Below are positions 6,767 through 6,840 of a stretch of 6,840 nt of DNA, one piece after another. Below the pieces are notes generated by a model. The model searched no databases. It was given only the letters and a program-made list of their open reading frames with translations, and had not been told where the DNA came from. This DNA is from a bacterium (GTDB lineage Bacteria; Blakebacterota; Blakebacteria; Blakebacterales; Blakebacteraceae). Position numbers and translations under genes: made by a program. Position 1 is the stretch's first letter, and the number at the start of each line of letters is the position of its first letter. The stretch is taken from positions 1-6,840 of the forward strand of contig JALGVQ010000154.1 in assembly GCA_025774615.1 (NCBI GenBank), in the 5' to 3' direction.

Positions 6767-6840
6767 ATGGCCACGGCAATGCTGGATCCCGCGGATCCCG
6801 ACTGGTCGATTTACAGCGAGAGGATCGCCTCGATCCTCAA
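6767..6840 (+). CDS. Start of an unrecognised protein, cut by window edge
   Basis: An ATG 11 nt after the DUF5916 stop opens a frame that stays open to the window end (24 full codons). CGGGGA directly precedes it, very close for a Shine-Dalgarno; a second in-frame ATG lies at 6779. The visible part includes MLDPADPDWSIYSERIASIL, with mostly G/C third positions as in the neighbouring genes, which suggests real coding. The tight spacing suggests the same operon as the DUF5916 gene. I do not recognise the family from so short a piece. Confidence 0.45.
   Translation, partial: MATAMLDPADPDWSIYSERIASIL

Noticed and set aside
6783-6798. GGATCCC direct repeat
   Set aside because: It is explained by the encoded Asp-Pro-Ala-Asp-Pro of the partial frame and is too short to be a site on its own.

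Overview
The window looks like chromosomal DNA of a Gram-negative bacterium of moderately high G+C, except for one sharply AT-rich island. Three things point to a diderm that uses Shine-Dalgarno starts: a signal peptide, an outer-membrane barrel protein of the CBM9-like/DUF5916 type, and purine-rich sites before several genes. DUF5916 proteins are common in Bacteroidota, Gemmatimonadota and related candidate phyla, so I lean to that broad group. This is inference; no marker gene is present.

Layout, left to right. (1) The 3' two thirds of an extended short-chain dehydrogenase/epimerase (+) enters from the left edge. It overlaps tail-to-tail by 26 bp with (2) a zinc-dependent medium-chain alcohol dehydrogenase (-). 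(3) Fourteen bases upstream of that gene ends an aldehyde-dehydrogenase-family protein (-), so the two probably form an operon transcribed leftwards. (4) Beyond a long leader lies an island of about 150 bp at roughly 20% G+C, full of short inverted repeats. (5) On its far side is a short SDR-like protein (-). (6) A divergent intergenic region of about 290 bp leads to (7) a complete exported CBM9/DUF5916 protein (+). (8) A new reading frame opens just after it and runs off the right edge.

Genes 1 to 3 look like soluble NAD(P)-dependent redox enzymes of alcohol, aldehyde or sugar metabolism; no specific substrate can be read from the sequence. The most unusual point is that the two proteins flanking the AT island both appear catalytically dead while their frames are intact. 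The ALDH has Arg where the nucleophilic Cys belongs and lacks the usual cofactor-binding Glu. The SDR has lost its Asn/Ser/Tyr/Lys set and is about 80 residues short. The AT island carries four half-sites of the type GTTATAA in alternating orientation at 11-12 bp steps, which could be an operator array. I saw no complete new system, tRNA, rRNA, CRISPR array or transposase.
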